A stretch of 64,000 nt of DNA, from NCBI GenBank assembly GCA_028751875.1, contig CM054154.1:52245476-52309475 (forward strand). The letters run 5' to 3'. Positions 1 to 10,413 of this stretch are shown here, one piece after another (position 1 is the stretch's first letter; the number at the start of each line of letters is the position of its first letter). The notes beneath the pieces were generated by a model, which did not search any database, had not been told where the DNA came from, and was given only the letters and a program-made list of their open reading frames with translations. The position numbers and the translations under genes were made by a program. The stretch is from Rapana venosa (lineage: Eukaryota; Mollusca; Gastropoda; Neogastropoda; Muricidae).

Positions 1-50
1 AGATTTTCTGAAACAGTTTAATTTCCTCCTACTCTCTTTTTTGGCTTGTC
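1..50 (-). pseudogene. LINE-A1 ORF2 linker, part beyond the SINE
   Basis: Read on the minus strand and joined to position 374 after removing SINE-1a and one target-site copy, these bases continue the same reading frame as the LINE ORF2 to the right. The joined residues run from WFDKEC into a Lys/Arg-rich segment, as expected for the basic linker between endonuclease and reverse transcriptase in this family. The element runs off the left edge of the window. This continuity is seen directly; assignment to the linker is by comparison with the same region of LINE-A4 (28.3-28.7 kb). Confidence 0.75.
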
Positions 51-63
51 TACATTCCTTATC

Positions 64-360
64 GGGGACGGGATAGCTCAGTGGTCGGAGCACTCGCTTT
101 CCCCCAGCCAAGTTAAGCAGCGTCGCGCGTGGTTACCAGTTGGATGGGTGACCGTTTGCGCGCCTTGGCTTCAGTACAGTTTCCCCAGTTCACCCAGCTG
201 TAAATGGGTACCTGCCTCTTTAGGGTCAGGGAAGGTAAAGCAGCGAGGGAGAGGAGATGGGCGCCGCCCTCAATATGCTGGCCCTAGAGAAGTGAGGTCT
301 CTGACGCCTCGCTCCCCTACGACCTTATAGGTTATGGGACTCCTTTACCTTTTTTTTTTT
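64..360 (+). mobile_element. SINE-1a, tRNA/5S rRNA chimeric SINE with 13-bp TSD
   Basis: A 297-bp element with a pol III-like head. The first 35 bases resemble the 5' half of tRNA-Ala (A box TAGCTCAGTGG at 73-83). They run directly into a block at about 107-163 that matches the 5S rRNA internal control region (AAGTTAAGCAGCGTCG, then TTGGATGGGTGACCG). The body ends in CTCCTTTACC and a T run. The 13-bp repeat TACATTCCTTATC flanks it exactly at 51-63 and 361-373, so the insertion is young and made by target-primed reverse transcription. The target was LINE-A1 ORF2. A second copy lies at 10414. Confidence 0.9.
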
Positions 361-373
361 TACATTCCTTATC

Positions 374-1450
374 AAACCATTCTGACTTTTTGTTTTTATT
401 TACATAAAAGATTTTAAGCATGCATCTGCTAGAATCTTTTAGACATTCCACAAAGAGGCTTAGAGCATTGTTCACATCTCTATTTAAAGTACTAGCAGCA
501 AAGGTAAGTCTGTTTTGGACATCTTTGCTTTTTAACATCTTGACAAACTCTTTTTCCCCATTCTCATTCCATATGTATTTCTCACAAACAACAGCTTTAT
601 CAAACCGTGCTGGACTAGTATGGGTATTGCTATTGTCTGTAACATCTACCGTCATGATCAATGGTAAATGGTCAGACTCTGTCTGGCTTTCAACTGTGAG
701 TGATGTAATGTTAAGACAGGTAAGCAAATCACAAGAAACAATAAAATAATCAACTATACTTGTCCTGAGGATGCAATAGCAGCTATCATCAAAATTGTAC
801 TCACTTAGTCCATTTAATATAACACAATCAAACACATTACATATCTCAATTAACTGCTCACCAAAATTATTTATCTGACTTTCTTGAGATTCTCTTGGAA
901 ACCTATTATCATTTGGAATTCTAGTATCACTGATATTGTCATCCCCATTAAAGGTATTATTTTCAGAGCTGGTTCTTGCATTAAGGTCTCCATTTAACAA
1001 AATGAAGAAATCATCAAAAGATTCATATAAGTCAACAATGCATTGCTCCAATAATTCCACACCATAAACACCCTCCTGAGATTTCAAGTGTGGAGAATCA
1101 TATGGAGGAAGATAAGAACAAATAAACATAATGTCTTTTTCCGTCGAAAACAGGTCCTTATGTACTTTTATTACTACCATGTTTTCTGTGTCTGTCTTTA
1201 TACGTTCTACAAAACCTGCAAATGTCTTTCTTATCATAACTACAATGCCTCTAGAGTACCTCCCATGATGGGACAGCTTTTTTGCTTTTTCTATAAATAT
1301 AAGATAATCACTGAAAACAGACGATTCAAAATCATTAGCAATGAAAGTTTCTGTTATAACAAATAAAATTATGAGAAAGAAGAACATTAATGAAGTGACG
1401 GTTCTCCAGTTTTTGAAAAAGACCATTCACATTATAACTCAAGAGTTTAG
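374..1450 (-). pseudogene. LINE-A1 ORF2, AP-endonuclease domain
   Basis: Apurinic-like endonuclease (EEP) domain of a non-LTR retrotransposon; in life it nicks target DNA to prime reverse transcription. Reading leftwards: the N-terminal strand motif LLSYNVNGL at about 1430, the catalytic Glu in ITETF, the LNGDLNART motif, and the SDHLPL box with catalytic Asp and His. A basic linker with WFDKEC follows, where SINE-1a interrupts it. A frameshift near 1340 separates the SYNVNGL segment from ITETF, so the copy is broken even without the SINE. In the ORF2 frame the sequence is open back toward the end of ORF1, which suggests overlapping or fused ORFs. The RT domain lies outside the window. Confidence 0.85.
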
Positions 1451-1483
1451 CTTGCATGCTATTAACATTTTTTACAACTGATT

Positions 1484-3500
1484 CTATTCTATGCCTCTGA
1501 TTTGTAGTGTTTTGTTTTTCTTGTACTGTGGCCTGGCCATGTCCCTATGCGTTAGTGTCTTGTGTATCAGATGTTTTTCCTGTGTTTCCATGTTGGATTT
1601 GCATTGGCTTATCTCTATTTGGCGTCTGGTCCTCAACTTGTGGTTCCTAAAAGAATCAAGAATGCTGCTTTGGCTGCCAGCTCTTTTCAGATGCTTAGCG
1701 CCAGTCTGGCTTCTCCGTCTTGAGCTGGAAGCAGCACATCTTGAGCGTAGTTTCCTGCTGTATGATGTGTTCTGTTTACTCCTCTGCGTTTTGTCAGCAG
1801 TGTTATCTGAATGTCTTCTGTCTGTCTTATCTGGTTGTACGTCAATTGTATTTTGCCCTGTCGAGTCTTCTTTATCTGTATTGTCTGACTCATTCTGTTC
1901 ATCATCACTTATAGTTTTGATGAACTGTTCTGTATTTTGTAAAGCATCACACGGTATGTCTGCATCACTTAGTCTCTCATAATTCCTTTGAGTTTCACTC
2001 TGACCATCAGTGTTACCTACCTCTATTTCAGAGTCCCCAGTGTCACCCTCATCAGCTCTCTCATCACCATTTGACCCCCAATGTCTCTCATTGTCATCTT
2101 GACTCTCAACACCCTCATCCTCAACACTCTGGGTCACTGATGTTTCCCTGCTCACAATTTCAGTGACAGAAAACATGTTCACATCTTTTGCCTGATTGGA
2201 ATCATCTACTTGTATACGTTGGTCACAATCACTTATCTGTTTTTCCACACAACTCCCCAACTGTCTGCTGGAACCTTGGAAGCCCCCTTCATTCAGTTCT
2301 GAAGCAACAGAGTCCAATGTTTTGGATCCAGTCGTGCTGTCTTTTACCCAAACACTTCTCCTGTGCTCGGGTGTTCTCCTTTCTTTTGATGGACCATTAC
2401 CTCTGGTCACCTCACTGTATGTACAAGTCCCTGGAACAACTGGAACGGAAGTGTTCCTGCTTGATTTGCTGTGCTGGGTGTTTTCAAGTTCTCGTGAATT
2501 CTGAGTCCGTTTGTTTCGTCTGTAGCTGGAGTCTGAATGGTCCCTTGTAGTCCCTTCCTTTTCTGGTGAAAACTGTTGATATTCATGTCCTTGATATCGT
2601 GATGGGCCGGTCTTCTTCTGCTTATCGTTCTTTGAATAGGTCCTGCCACTTGCAGGAATGCAGTCACCATTATGTGTGCCTGGATCGCCATTGTCCCAGT
2701 GCCTCTGGTTTCTTCCATATGCCTGCCTGTTGTACTGTGGACTTTTTGTTTGTTGGTTATGTGTCCAGTCATCATAGTCTGAAGAGAAGTGATGTCCACC
2801 ATCAGTGCCATGGAAAGAAGCAGTTTGCTGCCTGTCTCTCACATGCAGTCTTCCATTGTGAATATAAGCAATCTTGCCAAGACCTCGATGAAAGTCAACC
2901 ATATCTGACGGGTGGTCAGGTTCGAAGCAACCCGCACGCCACTGCACCTCAAATTGTCCCTGAGCTCTTTATCCCCAAGCACGGCCATTGTGTCTGCCCA
3001 GCGACAAAGCTGGACAAGAATTGGACGGGGGTCGCTCGCTCCTGGGTGGTCGAGGCCTGCCAAGCCTGAAGGCTCTGGTGATGTCCTGTTGCTGCCAAGG
3101 GGATTATGAGAATGATGATTCAGCAGGTCAACTATGACTTGTATAGCACTGTGTTCATCTTTCCATTCAGTCTCTTCAACGTTGATGACTTTGATGTTGC
3201 AAGCCTTTAAGGTTTGCTCGTTGGTTTCAAGTTTTCTCTCCAGCTGCTCAATTCTTTCTGAGATGTTGTCCTTGTCTTCTTTAAGTTCCTTTATCTCCTC
3301 AGCATTTGCCCCAACCATCCCTTTGAGCTTGCTGATTTCTGAGACGAAGCGTCCAATGTACTTTCAAGAGCACGAAACTGTTCGTCCATTTTGCTCTGTA
3401 ATCCTGTTGAGTGTGTGACAAAGCCCTGCTGCATTTGGGCTATACGCCACTCGATCATTTGCAGGAAACTGGTTGGTGGTGGAAACGAGTTTTCTGACAT
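1484..3500 (-). pseudogene. LINE-A1 ORF1 (coiled coil, RRM-like, Gln/Ser-rich tail)
   Basis: ORF1-type nucleic-acid-binding protein of LINE-A1, probably a trimeric RNA chaperone by analogy with L1 ORF1p. It starts at Met 3500 (MSENSFPPP), has a coiled coil (EEIKELKEDKDNISERIEQLERKL, about 3300-3230), then an RRM/C-terminal-domain-like part ending in SNLTTRQ. A long hydrophilic tail rich in Gln, Ser, Asp and Arg follows (1484-2900). Two frameshifts break it: near 3345 (residues LDASSQ to SEISKLKG) and near 2915 (LTTRQ to SDMVDFHRG). Opposite-strand ORFs here are shadows. No 2A motif is visible upstream, unlike LINE-D and LINE-A4. Confidence 0.7.
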
Positions 3501-3617
3501 TTTTATTTCAGGTGCCTATGGTATTGCTGGACAAAGTTTGCTTTTCAGCAGCCACAACTCTGGTATCAAATAAAAGTACATTTCATGAGCCTGTGTTCAT
3601 CATCGGCATGCTCTTAC

Positions 3618-4010
3618 ACAACCCCAGATAGCAACAGTTCTCGCAACTCTCACTCTTTAGGTAAATGCAGTGTACAACTCCAGATAGCAACAGTTCTCGC
3701 AACTCTCACTCTTTAGGTAAATGCAGTGTACAACTCCAGATATCAACAGTTCTCGCAACTCTCACTCTTTAGGTAAATGCAGTGTACAACCCCAGATAGC
3801 AACAGTTCTCACAACTCTCACTTTTTACTAAATGCAGTGTACAACTCCAGATAGCAACAGTTCTCGCAACTCTCACTCTTTAGGTAAATGCAGTGTACAA
3901 CCCCAGATAGCAACAGTTCTCACAACTCTCACTCTTTAGGTAAATGCAGTGTACAACTCCAGATAGCAACAGTTCTTGCAACTCTCACTTTTACGTAAAT
4001 GCAGTGTATC
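3618..4010. repeat. 56-bp tandem repeat, about 7 units
   Basis: Direct repeats of a 56-bp unit containing CCAGATAGCAACAGTTCTCG and CTCTTTAGGTAAATGCAGTG. Most units are near-identical; the unit around 3790-3840 lacks 3 bases. The array ends 118 bp upstream of the LINE-A1 ORF1 start, in the place where a LINE 5' UTR and promoter would lie. Whether it belongs to the element or to host flank cannot be settled from one copy. Confidence 0.9.
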
Positions 4011-4240
4011 ACGTAGTAGTCTAGATCGAGGGACATGAATAGTACTTATGCCCAAGGTTTCAACATGTCCTGTTCGGTGTTAGATCAATACTGAAAATAT
4101 GTTGTTTATGTCGCTGTTACTGACCTTTTCAGATAACCAATAGCATCTTCATAAGCACTCACATACAACACAGAACTATGCAAAAATTCGCCATGATTTT
4201 AACATTCATTCGGTCACATAGTGCAGAAGTATCAGAGAGC

Positions 4241-4249
4241 TGAGAGAGA

Positions 4250-4320
<71 letters not shown>
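4241..4320. repeat. (GA)n microsatellite
   Basis: GA tract of about 80 bp with two small interruptions, ending in a short G run. On the minus strand it is preceded within 20 bp by AAATAAAACTC, the same poly(A)-signal then (CT)n layout seen at LINE 3' ends elsewhere in the window. Confidence 0.9.
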
Positions 4321-4324
<4 letters not shown>

Positions 4325-4426
4325 AGTTTTATTTCCACATTGAGAGAGATAGATCTAGGTTTAAACTATCAGTTAGGCCTAAAGCCAATGTCAAAGTCTT
4401 GTCTCTCCCCCCTCCCCCATTCGTAC

Positions 4427-4428
<2 letters not shown>

Positions 4429-4516
<88 letters not shown>

Positions 4517-4517
4517 T
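4429..4517. repeat. (GA)n then (ACAG)n compound microsatellite
   Basis: About 45 bp of GA repeats pass into GACAGA and then into an ACAG tetranucleotide run up to 4517. Translated ORFs across it (Glu-Arg runs) are artefacts of simple sequence. Confidence 0.9.
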
Positions 4518-5837
4518 GGGAGTCTCCTAAATGATATGTCTTTCTGAAGATTTTACAGCCTCCTAGTGATCGGCAGCGTTTTTGCTTGATGCTTTAAGTA
4601 CTGTTCTGTAATTAGGGCATCCTCCTTTAGTGAAGGCATTGCTCTTTCCATGTGTGATACACAGGGGATCTATCTTACTGCATGCTGTTCTCAAGCCTGG
4701 GCTACTTGTCTGGCCAGAACTAACGGCTCCATAATAGCAGGAACCTGCTGTTAGGCAGCATCTGCTATCTCCTCAACGATCTCTGTCCCAATCACATCAC
4801 TTGTTTCTGGAGCACAAGGCCTCTTGGATTATGACGTAAATGAAGAGGACAACAGAGCAAGATGTGCCCCCTTTATTATGAAGATGGCTTGTAGATGCAC
4901 ATCTGTAAATCTTGCCTCCTGGAGTAGCCTACAACTTAAGGACGAAGTACATAGGGCCTCTGTGCTTGGTCAAAAGTGAGGCGCTTAGCCAATCAGAAGC
5001 ATCAACAGAAAACTTCAGTGGAAGTGGTGCTTAATTTTAGAAATGATACAACGGCAGTTGCAATGCCCACTATTTGTTCAAAAACATGCTGTCCAGGATT
5101 TTTTGGCGTCCATCAGGACGCACTGCCCACATCACTTTGCAGCAATTTTGAAAAAAATGCGGGAATCCCGCAAGGGCGAACCCTAGAATCAACACTGATG
5201 TGGTTTTGTAAATTTTGTTATCCACTCTCACCGGCACACAATGGCCTACCCTTTAAAACTGAGGAAAAGTTTTAATGAGTGCACAATATGTTATCTGTGT
5301 GTTCACACACAGGACCTCAGTTTACAGTTTATAGGACTCATGTGTGTGGGTGGGTGGGTGGGTGGGGGATGGGGTGCATGTTTGTGTGTGTGTGCGTGTC
5401 ACAGCACGCAAATCAAGCATCACTCAGTCAAGGGTCCAGTGCTAAATTCGGTCCCTTCCTTTTACCTAGTCCAAGTGTGGTTAGTTCCTGCTCTAATCAG
5501 CACCAGCTGGGCTGGAATGGACAGCAGCTGAGAGGAGCTGAAAGTGGGGGAAATGACAGCTGTGTTATGTGTGTGTTACATGTTATCTAACTTTGTATTC
5601 TTTTCCAGGCATGGCACTGGAGGAAAAGCATTTTTCCGTGAAACAGTTTGGGGATCCAGGGGGCATTGCTCCCTGGTGGGGTTAAGGGGCAAAGCCCTTT
5701 GACCAAGTTGAAGGGTTTTCAGGAAGTCTAGCCTGTAAAAAAAGCCTCTCCTTGGTACTAATTTCAGTTCTTCATACTAAGCAAGTTCTGCCCTAAAATA
5801 AGCTCTCCTAAAATGACTTTATCAGTCAAAGGAGGTT
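4518..5837. other. Intergenic or intronic DNA, no gene recognised
   Basis: No domain, RNA gene or convincing splice-flanked exon is seen. There is a GGGT-rich short repeat at 5346-5370. Near 5600 a short segment (GGATCCAGGGGGCATTGCTC) has the look of a dispersed repeat but has no second copy here. Confidence 0.5.
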
Positions 5838-7166
5838 TTATGCCAAAACTATAGAACAATCAGCCTCATCAGCCACGCCAGCAAGATCATGCTCAAAGTT
5901 ATTTTGAATCGACTCAAGAAGGAGGCAGAAGAACACCTTGCAGAGGAACAAGCTGGGTTCAGGGCAGGCAGGAGCACAATCGAACAGATTTTTAACTGCC
6001 ACATCATGATGGAAAAACATCTTCAACATCAGAGAGACCTGTTCCACAACTTCATCGACTTCAAGAAGGCTTTTGACAGAGTATGGCCCGAAGGCCTGTG
6101 GCAGGTCCTCAGAATGTTTGGCATTGAAGAAGGACTAGTGCAAACCATTCAAGCACTATACAACACTGCAAGCAGTGCAGTCCTTCTGAACAATCAGGTC
6201 GGAGACTACTTCAAAACCACAGTTGGGGTCCGACAAGGATGCCTGTTATCTCCAGTCCTGTTCAATCTGTTCTTGGAAAACATCATGAGAGAGACCCTCC
6301 ATGACTTCCACCCTACCATCTCCATTGGCGGCAGACCCCTCAACAACTTACGGTTTGCCGATGACATTGACCTCATGGGCGGAAGTAACACAGAGCTGCA
6401 AGATCTTACGACCAGACTTGAGAACAGAGCTGGAGCATATGGGATGGAGGTGAGCTCGGAGAAAAGTAAAGTACTTGTGAACAGCACGAGCAATGCCACC
6501 GCTAAAATTTACATGAACGGCCAACAACTGGAGGAGGTAGACGCTTTTAAATACCTCGGCGCTACACTCACAAAGGACGGGCGATCGACGACAGAAATCA
6601 AAGTCAGAATAGCCATGGCAACATCTTCCATGACAAAACTCACCACCATATGGAAAAGTAAAGAGATCAGTTTCCCAATCAAACTAAAACTCTACAAAGC
6701 CCTAATTCAGTTGATCCTGCTGTACGGAAGTGAAACCTGGACATTGACTGCTGAAACAGCAAAGCGAATCCAGTCATTCGAAACAAAATGCCATAGAAAA
6801 CTACTGGGCATATCCTGGAGAGAACGAAAGACCAACGAATTTGTCAAGAGTCAAATAACACGGCTGGCAGGTCCACAGGAACCCCTTCTCACCATCGTCA
6901 AGAAGAAAAAGCTGACATGGTTCGGCCACGTCACCCGCCACAACACTCTGCCCAAAACAGTACTGCAGGGAACACTCGAAGGTGGCAGAAGGAGGGGAAG
7001 ACAGAACAAGTCATGGATGGACAACATCAGAGAATGGACCAGGATGAATGACTCGGCACTACTGCGCAGAGCCGAGGACCGAGATGGATGGAGGAGGCTT
7101 ACCACGACATCGTCTTTCATGTCTCCCCCACGACCGCCAAGGTCACGGGTCTGATGATGATGATGA
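5838..7166 (+). mobile_element. RTE-a1, 5'-truncated RTE-type LINE
   Basis: The C-terminal part of an RTE-like endonuclease/reverse transcriptase, open in one frame from 5838 to the stop at 7152-7154. RT blocks in order: NYRTISLISHASKIMLKVI, EQAGFRAGRST, NFIDFKKAFDRVW, GVRQGCLLSPVLFN, the catalytic FADDID (about 6353-6371), then the thumb and C-terminal region (LYGSETWTLTAETAKR, WFGHVTRHN, GRRRGRQNKSWMDNI). The endonuclease and first RT block are missing, so it is a typical 5' truncation. The stop TGA is the first unit of a (TGA)5 tail at 7152-7166 and there is no 3' UTR. The surviving ORF is intact and RTE-a2 is closely similar, so it is recent. Confidence 0.85.
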
Positions 7167-8115
7167 ATCACATAGAGTGGAAGTCATGGAGGGTCTCTCT
7201 CATAATGTTTTCCAAGAACAGATTAACATTATGAGAGAGACCCTCCATGACTTCCACTCTACCATCTCCATTTGCGGCAGACCCCTCAACAACTTACGGT
7301 TTGCCGATGACATTGACCTCATGGGCGGAAGTAACACAGAGCTGCAAGATCTTACGACCAGACTTGAGAACAGAGCTGGAGCATATGGGATGGAGGTGAG
7401 CTCGGAGAAAAGTAAAGTACTTGTGAACAGCACGAGCAACGCCACTGCTAAAATTTACATGAACGGCCAACAAATGGAGGAGGTAGACGCTTTTAAATAC
7501 CTTGGCGCTACACTCACAAAGGATGGGCGATCGACGACAAAAATCAAAGTCAGAATAGCCATGGCAACATCTTCCATGACAAAACTCACCACCATATGGA
7601 AAAGTAAAGAGATCAGTTTCCCAATCAAACTAAAGCTCTACAAAACCCTAATTCAGACGATCCTGCTGTACGGAAGTGAAACCTGGACATTGACTGCTGA
7701 AACAGCAAAGCGAATCCAGTCATTCGAAACAAAATGCCATAGAAAACTACTGGGCATATCCTGGAGAGAACGAAAGACCAATGAATTTGTCAAGAGTCAA
7801 ATAACACGGCTGGCAGGTCCACAGGAACCCCTTCTCACCATCGTCAAGAAGAAAAAGCTGACATGGTTCGGCCACGTCACCCACCACAACACTCTGCCCA
7901 AAACAGTACTGCAGGGAACACTCGAAGGTGGCAGAAAGAGGGGAAGACAGAACAAGTCATGGATGGACAACATCAGAGAATGGACCAGGATGAATATCTC
8001 GGCACTACTGCGCAGAGCCGAGGACCGAGATGGATGGAGGAGGCTTACCACGGCATCGTCTTTCATGTCTCCCCCACAACCGCCAAGGTCACGGGTCTGA
8101 TGATGATGATGATGA
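7167..8115 (+). mobile_element. RTE-a2, RTE insertion with 5' inversion
   Basis: The forward part (7227-8115) begins at the ENIMRETLHDF region and stays open through FADDID to the stop at 8098, followed by (TGA)6. Positions 7174-7221 are an inverted copy of the same element. Their first 34 bases are a perfect inverted repeat of 7227-7260, with a 19-base loop. Both the RTE-a1 tail and the RTE-a2 tail are followed by ATCACATAG, so RTE-a2 inserted at the (TGA)n tail of RTE-a1. An inverted 5' segment fits twin priming. Differences from RTE-a1 are few and scattered. Confidence 0.85.
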
Positions 8116-8155
8116 ATCACATAGAAAAAATTAGGACATATCTAGACAAAGGTGC

Positions 8156-8555
8156 CCAACACCCACAAACTCCAGTCTTTTACCAACAAATGCCTCAGGT
8201 ACATCCTCAACATCAGGTGGCCGGAAGTCATATCCAACAAACAACTGTGGGACAGGACCAGACAAACCCCAATCGAGTCCATCATTAAACAAAGGAAGTG
8301 GGGATGGATCGGCCATACACTCCGCAAGCCTGCGTCAAATGTCACCAGACAGGCCCTTGACTGGAATCCACAAGGGAAGCGGAAAGTTGGTCGACCAAAG
8401 CAGACCTGGCGCAGAAGTGTTGACGAAGAAACGAAGGCAGCCGGAATGACATGGGCCGAGCTGAAGAGGATCTCCCAAAACCGAGTTCGTTGGAGGGGTG
8501 TTGTTGCAGCCCTATGTTCCCCAAGGAACCAAGAGGCATAAGTCAAGTCAAGTCA
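8156..8555 (+). mobile_element. RTE-b, 400-bp 5'-truncated RTE fragment with 12-bp TSD
   Basis: Encodes only the RTE C-terminal region (LQSFTNKCLRYILNIRWPE, WGWIGHTLRKP, GRPKQTWRRSVDEE, LCSPRNQEA), open to the stop TAA at 8539-8541. The stop is embedded in an AAGTC pentamer tail. The 12-bp repeat AGACAAAGGTGC lies at 8144-8155 and 8556-8567 and defines both ends exactly. It is a different RTE subfamily from RTE-a: tail unit and sequence both differ. Confidence 0.85.
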
Positions 8556-8567
8556 AGACAAAGGTGC

Positions 8568-9159
8568 ACTAACACAGATAGAGGAAAAGAGAGAAAGGAC
8601 AGACACAAATGTTGAAGAAACAGAGGGGATGGGGGAAGGGGGTTGAGGGAAAAAGAGGGAGAGGATGGGGTTGTGATGGTAGAGAAGCACATGGAATAAA
8701 TTTTATAAAAAACAACCCATTGTGTGTGTGTGTGTGTGTGCGAGAGAGAGAGAGAGAAGAGAGAGATGGAGAGAGTGTGTGAGAGAGAGGAGGAGGGGGA
8801 GAGTGTGTGTGCTTGTGAGAGAGAGAAGAGAGAGATTGGGGGGGGGGGGGGGGGCTCTCCAGGAAAAAGAAGGGGGAGGTTGCTCTGCCTGCTGATTGTT
8901 ATGTTTACAAGCAGGGCTCTCTGACCAGTCAGGGCTAAAGTGCAACAGCTAGTGAAAGCCCCCCACCCCCATACATTCACCACCACCCCTTCCCTCTTCC
9001 TACCATCCCCCTTCACTCCTCTGCCAGGCCTAGTCCGCCCCTTTCATGAAATCTGATACTCATTGTTGGCCCCCTTCACTTGCTACCTAGTGATGACTCC
9101 TGATGTCAAACAGAGAAGGGAAGTAATCCGCATGGAAGAGTTACATCCCTTAACTGCAC
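8568..9159. other. Simple-sequence-rich DNA without a gene
   Basis: Contains TG then GA dinucleotide tracts (8721-8835) and a G run of 16 or so at 8838-8853. ORFs on either strand here (Thr/His or Ser/Leu runs) are translations of microsatellite. Nothing else is recognised. Confidence 0.7.
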
Positions 9160-9211
9160 ATTGCAAGATACAGCGCTATATAAATTCCATTTATTATCAT
9201 TATTATTATTA
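9160..9211 (+). repeat. L2/LINE-C-type 3' end with (ATT)n
   Basis: The stretch CAGCGCTATATAAATTCC followed by an ATT-rich tail matches the 3' ends of LINE-C at 42055-42090 (plus) and 19170-19210 (minus). Upstream sequence is not recognisable as LINE coding, so this may be a SINE sharing the LINE tail or a severely truncated LINE-C. Confidence 0.6.
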
Positions 9212-10413
9212 ACTGAGTTTTCGTGGGCTTCAGTTTTTCCTCCTTTAAAAAAAAAAATTTCTTTTTCGTGGATTTCTGCGAATTTATGGAATACCATGCC
9301 TGTCTTCCTGCCATGAAAATTAAAAATTAGTGTTCCCACAAAAGGTATTTAACACTCGTTTTGAATCGTATGTTTCATTACTTTTTCTTTGCCTGTTTCA
9401 GAGTTGAAGAGAAGAAGCTCAGAAAAATCATAGACCACACAAGAACAATGGTTCAAGTCTAAGGCAGAAGAAGCAAGGTAGCAGGACAGAACACCATCAG
9501 AGCCCTGAGCTTTACAGACACAATTATCCAATGTGTGGAGGAGATTTATATAAAACTGTGCCGAGGAAAAGGCTGTCAGCGTCCTCCTCCTCCAGCCAGT
9601 GATGTGGAGCACTGACGGAAAGAAATGTGCACAGTTCCTGGTTTTGTGTGTGATTTGTGTAGTGTCATGTGTGATTTCAAATGGATTAAATATGATCAAC
9701 ACAAGACTTTTCTGGAGTTCAGTACGTGACATTTTCATTTCTGTTTTTTTTATGTCACATGAACATTGTTTTTTTATATTCATGATTTTTTATCACATTG
9801 TTCAAATATTTTTTACTTATCTTTTACCCCCCCCCTCCCCCCCCCCCCCCCCCACACACACACCCCCAAAATCCAAAAACAAACAAAAAACCCACCCCAA
9901 AATAGCCGTGTCAACATTCATGACAATATGAGATGCTTGAGAGATCAAGAACTTCACTACCCGACAACTACTTGTTTACACAAGTCCAGTTCAAAATACT
10001 TTTGAAAGTGTGTCAGGCATTTAGTAACAGTACTTACTGAAAATATGCTTTGCCTTCTAGTTCCAAGCTCAAACACAATGCAAAGTTATTGGGGTTTTAA
10101 GTTGTGCTTTTTCATGGTTACAAGATTTGCCCTATTTTCGCTTCATGTTTTTGTCTTATAAAAAGTCATCAAAATCAAGGGAAATTAGAAAATTCTATCA
10201 AACTTTTGCTCAGAGGTCATAGGAGAATACCAGATTAATCTTTTCTCCAAGTTTCATTCACTTAAACACCCCGTTGCTATGGTCTTCTACTCAAAACATT
10301 TGTACACAGTTGAGGAAACTTCAAATGCCATTTTCTCAAAATGGCCATCCTCACCACCATGTGAATTCAAACTACTGGAGTATAACTTTGCTTTTAGTTA
10401 AGCTACACCAATA
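9212..10413. other. Unassigned DNA with C-rich tract
   Basis: No supported gene. A C run interrupted by CT lies at 9828-9854, followed by CA and A/C-rich sequence. A splice-acceptor-like site at about 9401 precedes a short open frame on the plus strand; it is too short to call. The rest is plain AT-rich sequence. Confidence 0.5.

Noticed and set aside
73..180. Functional tRNA or 5S rRNA gene
   Set aside because: Only the 5' half of a tRNA and an internal part of 5S are present, fused in a SINE that has a second copy, a TSD and a tail.
1491..1982. Plus-strand Cys/Leu-rich ORFs over LINE-A1 ORF1
   Set aside because: They are antisense shadows of the Gln/Ser-rich LINE ORF1 tail.
3618..4010. 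CRISPR array
   Set aside because: Units are contiguous 56-bp tandem copies with no unique spacers, in a eukaryotic context.
5600..5680. Short exon beginning MALEEKHFSVKQF after a TTTTCCAG site
   Set aside because: Twenty-four codons only, no homology recognised, and the sequence looks like a dispersed repeat.
9401..9460. Plus-strand terminal exon after TTTGCCTGTTTCAG
   Set aside because: Only 19 codons to a stop, no partner exon and no recognisable domain; one splice-like site is weak evidence.
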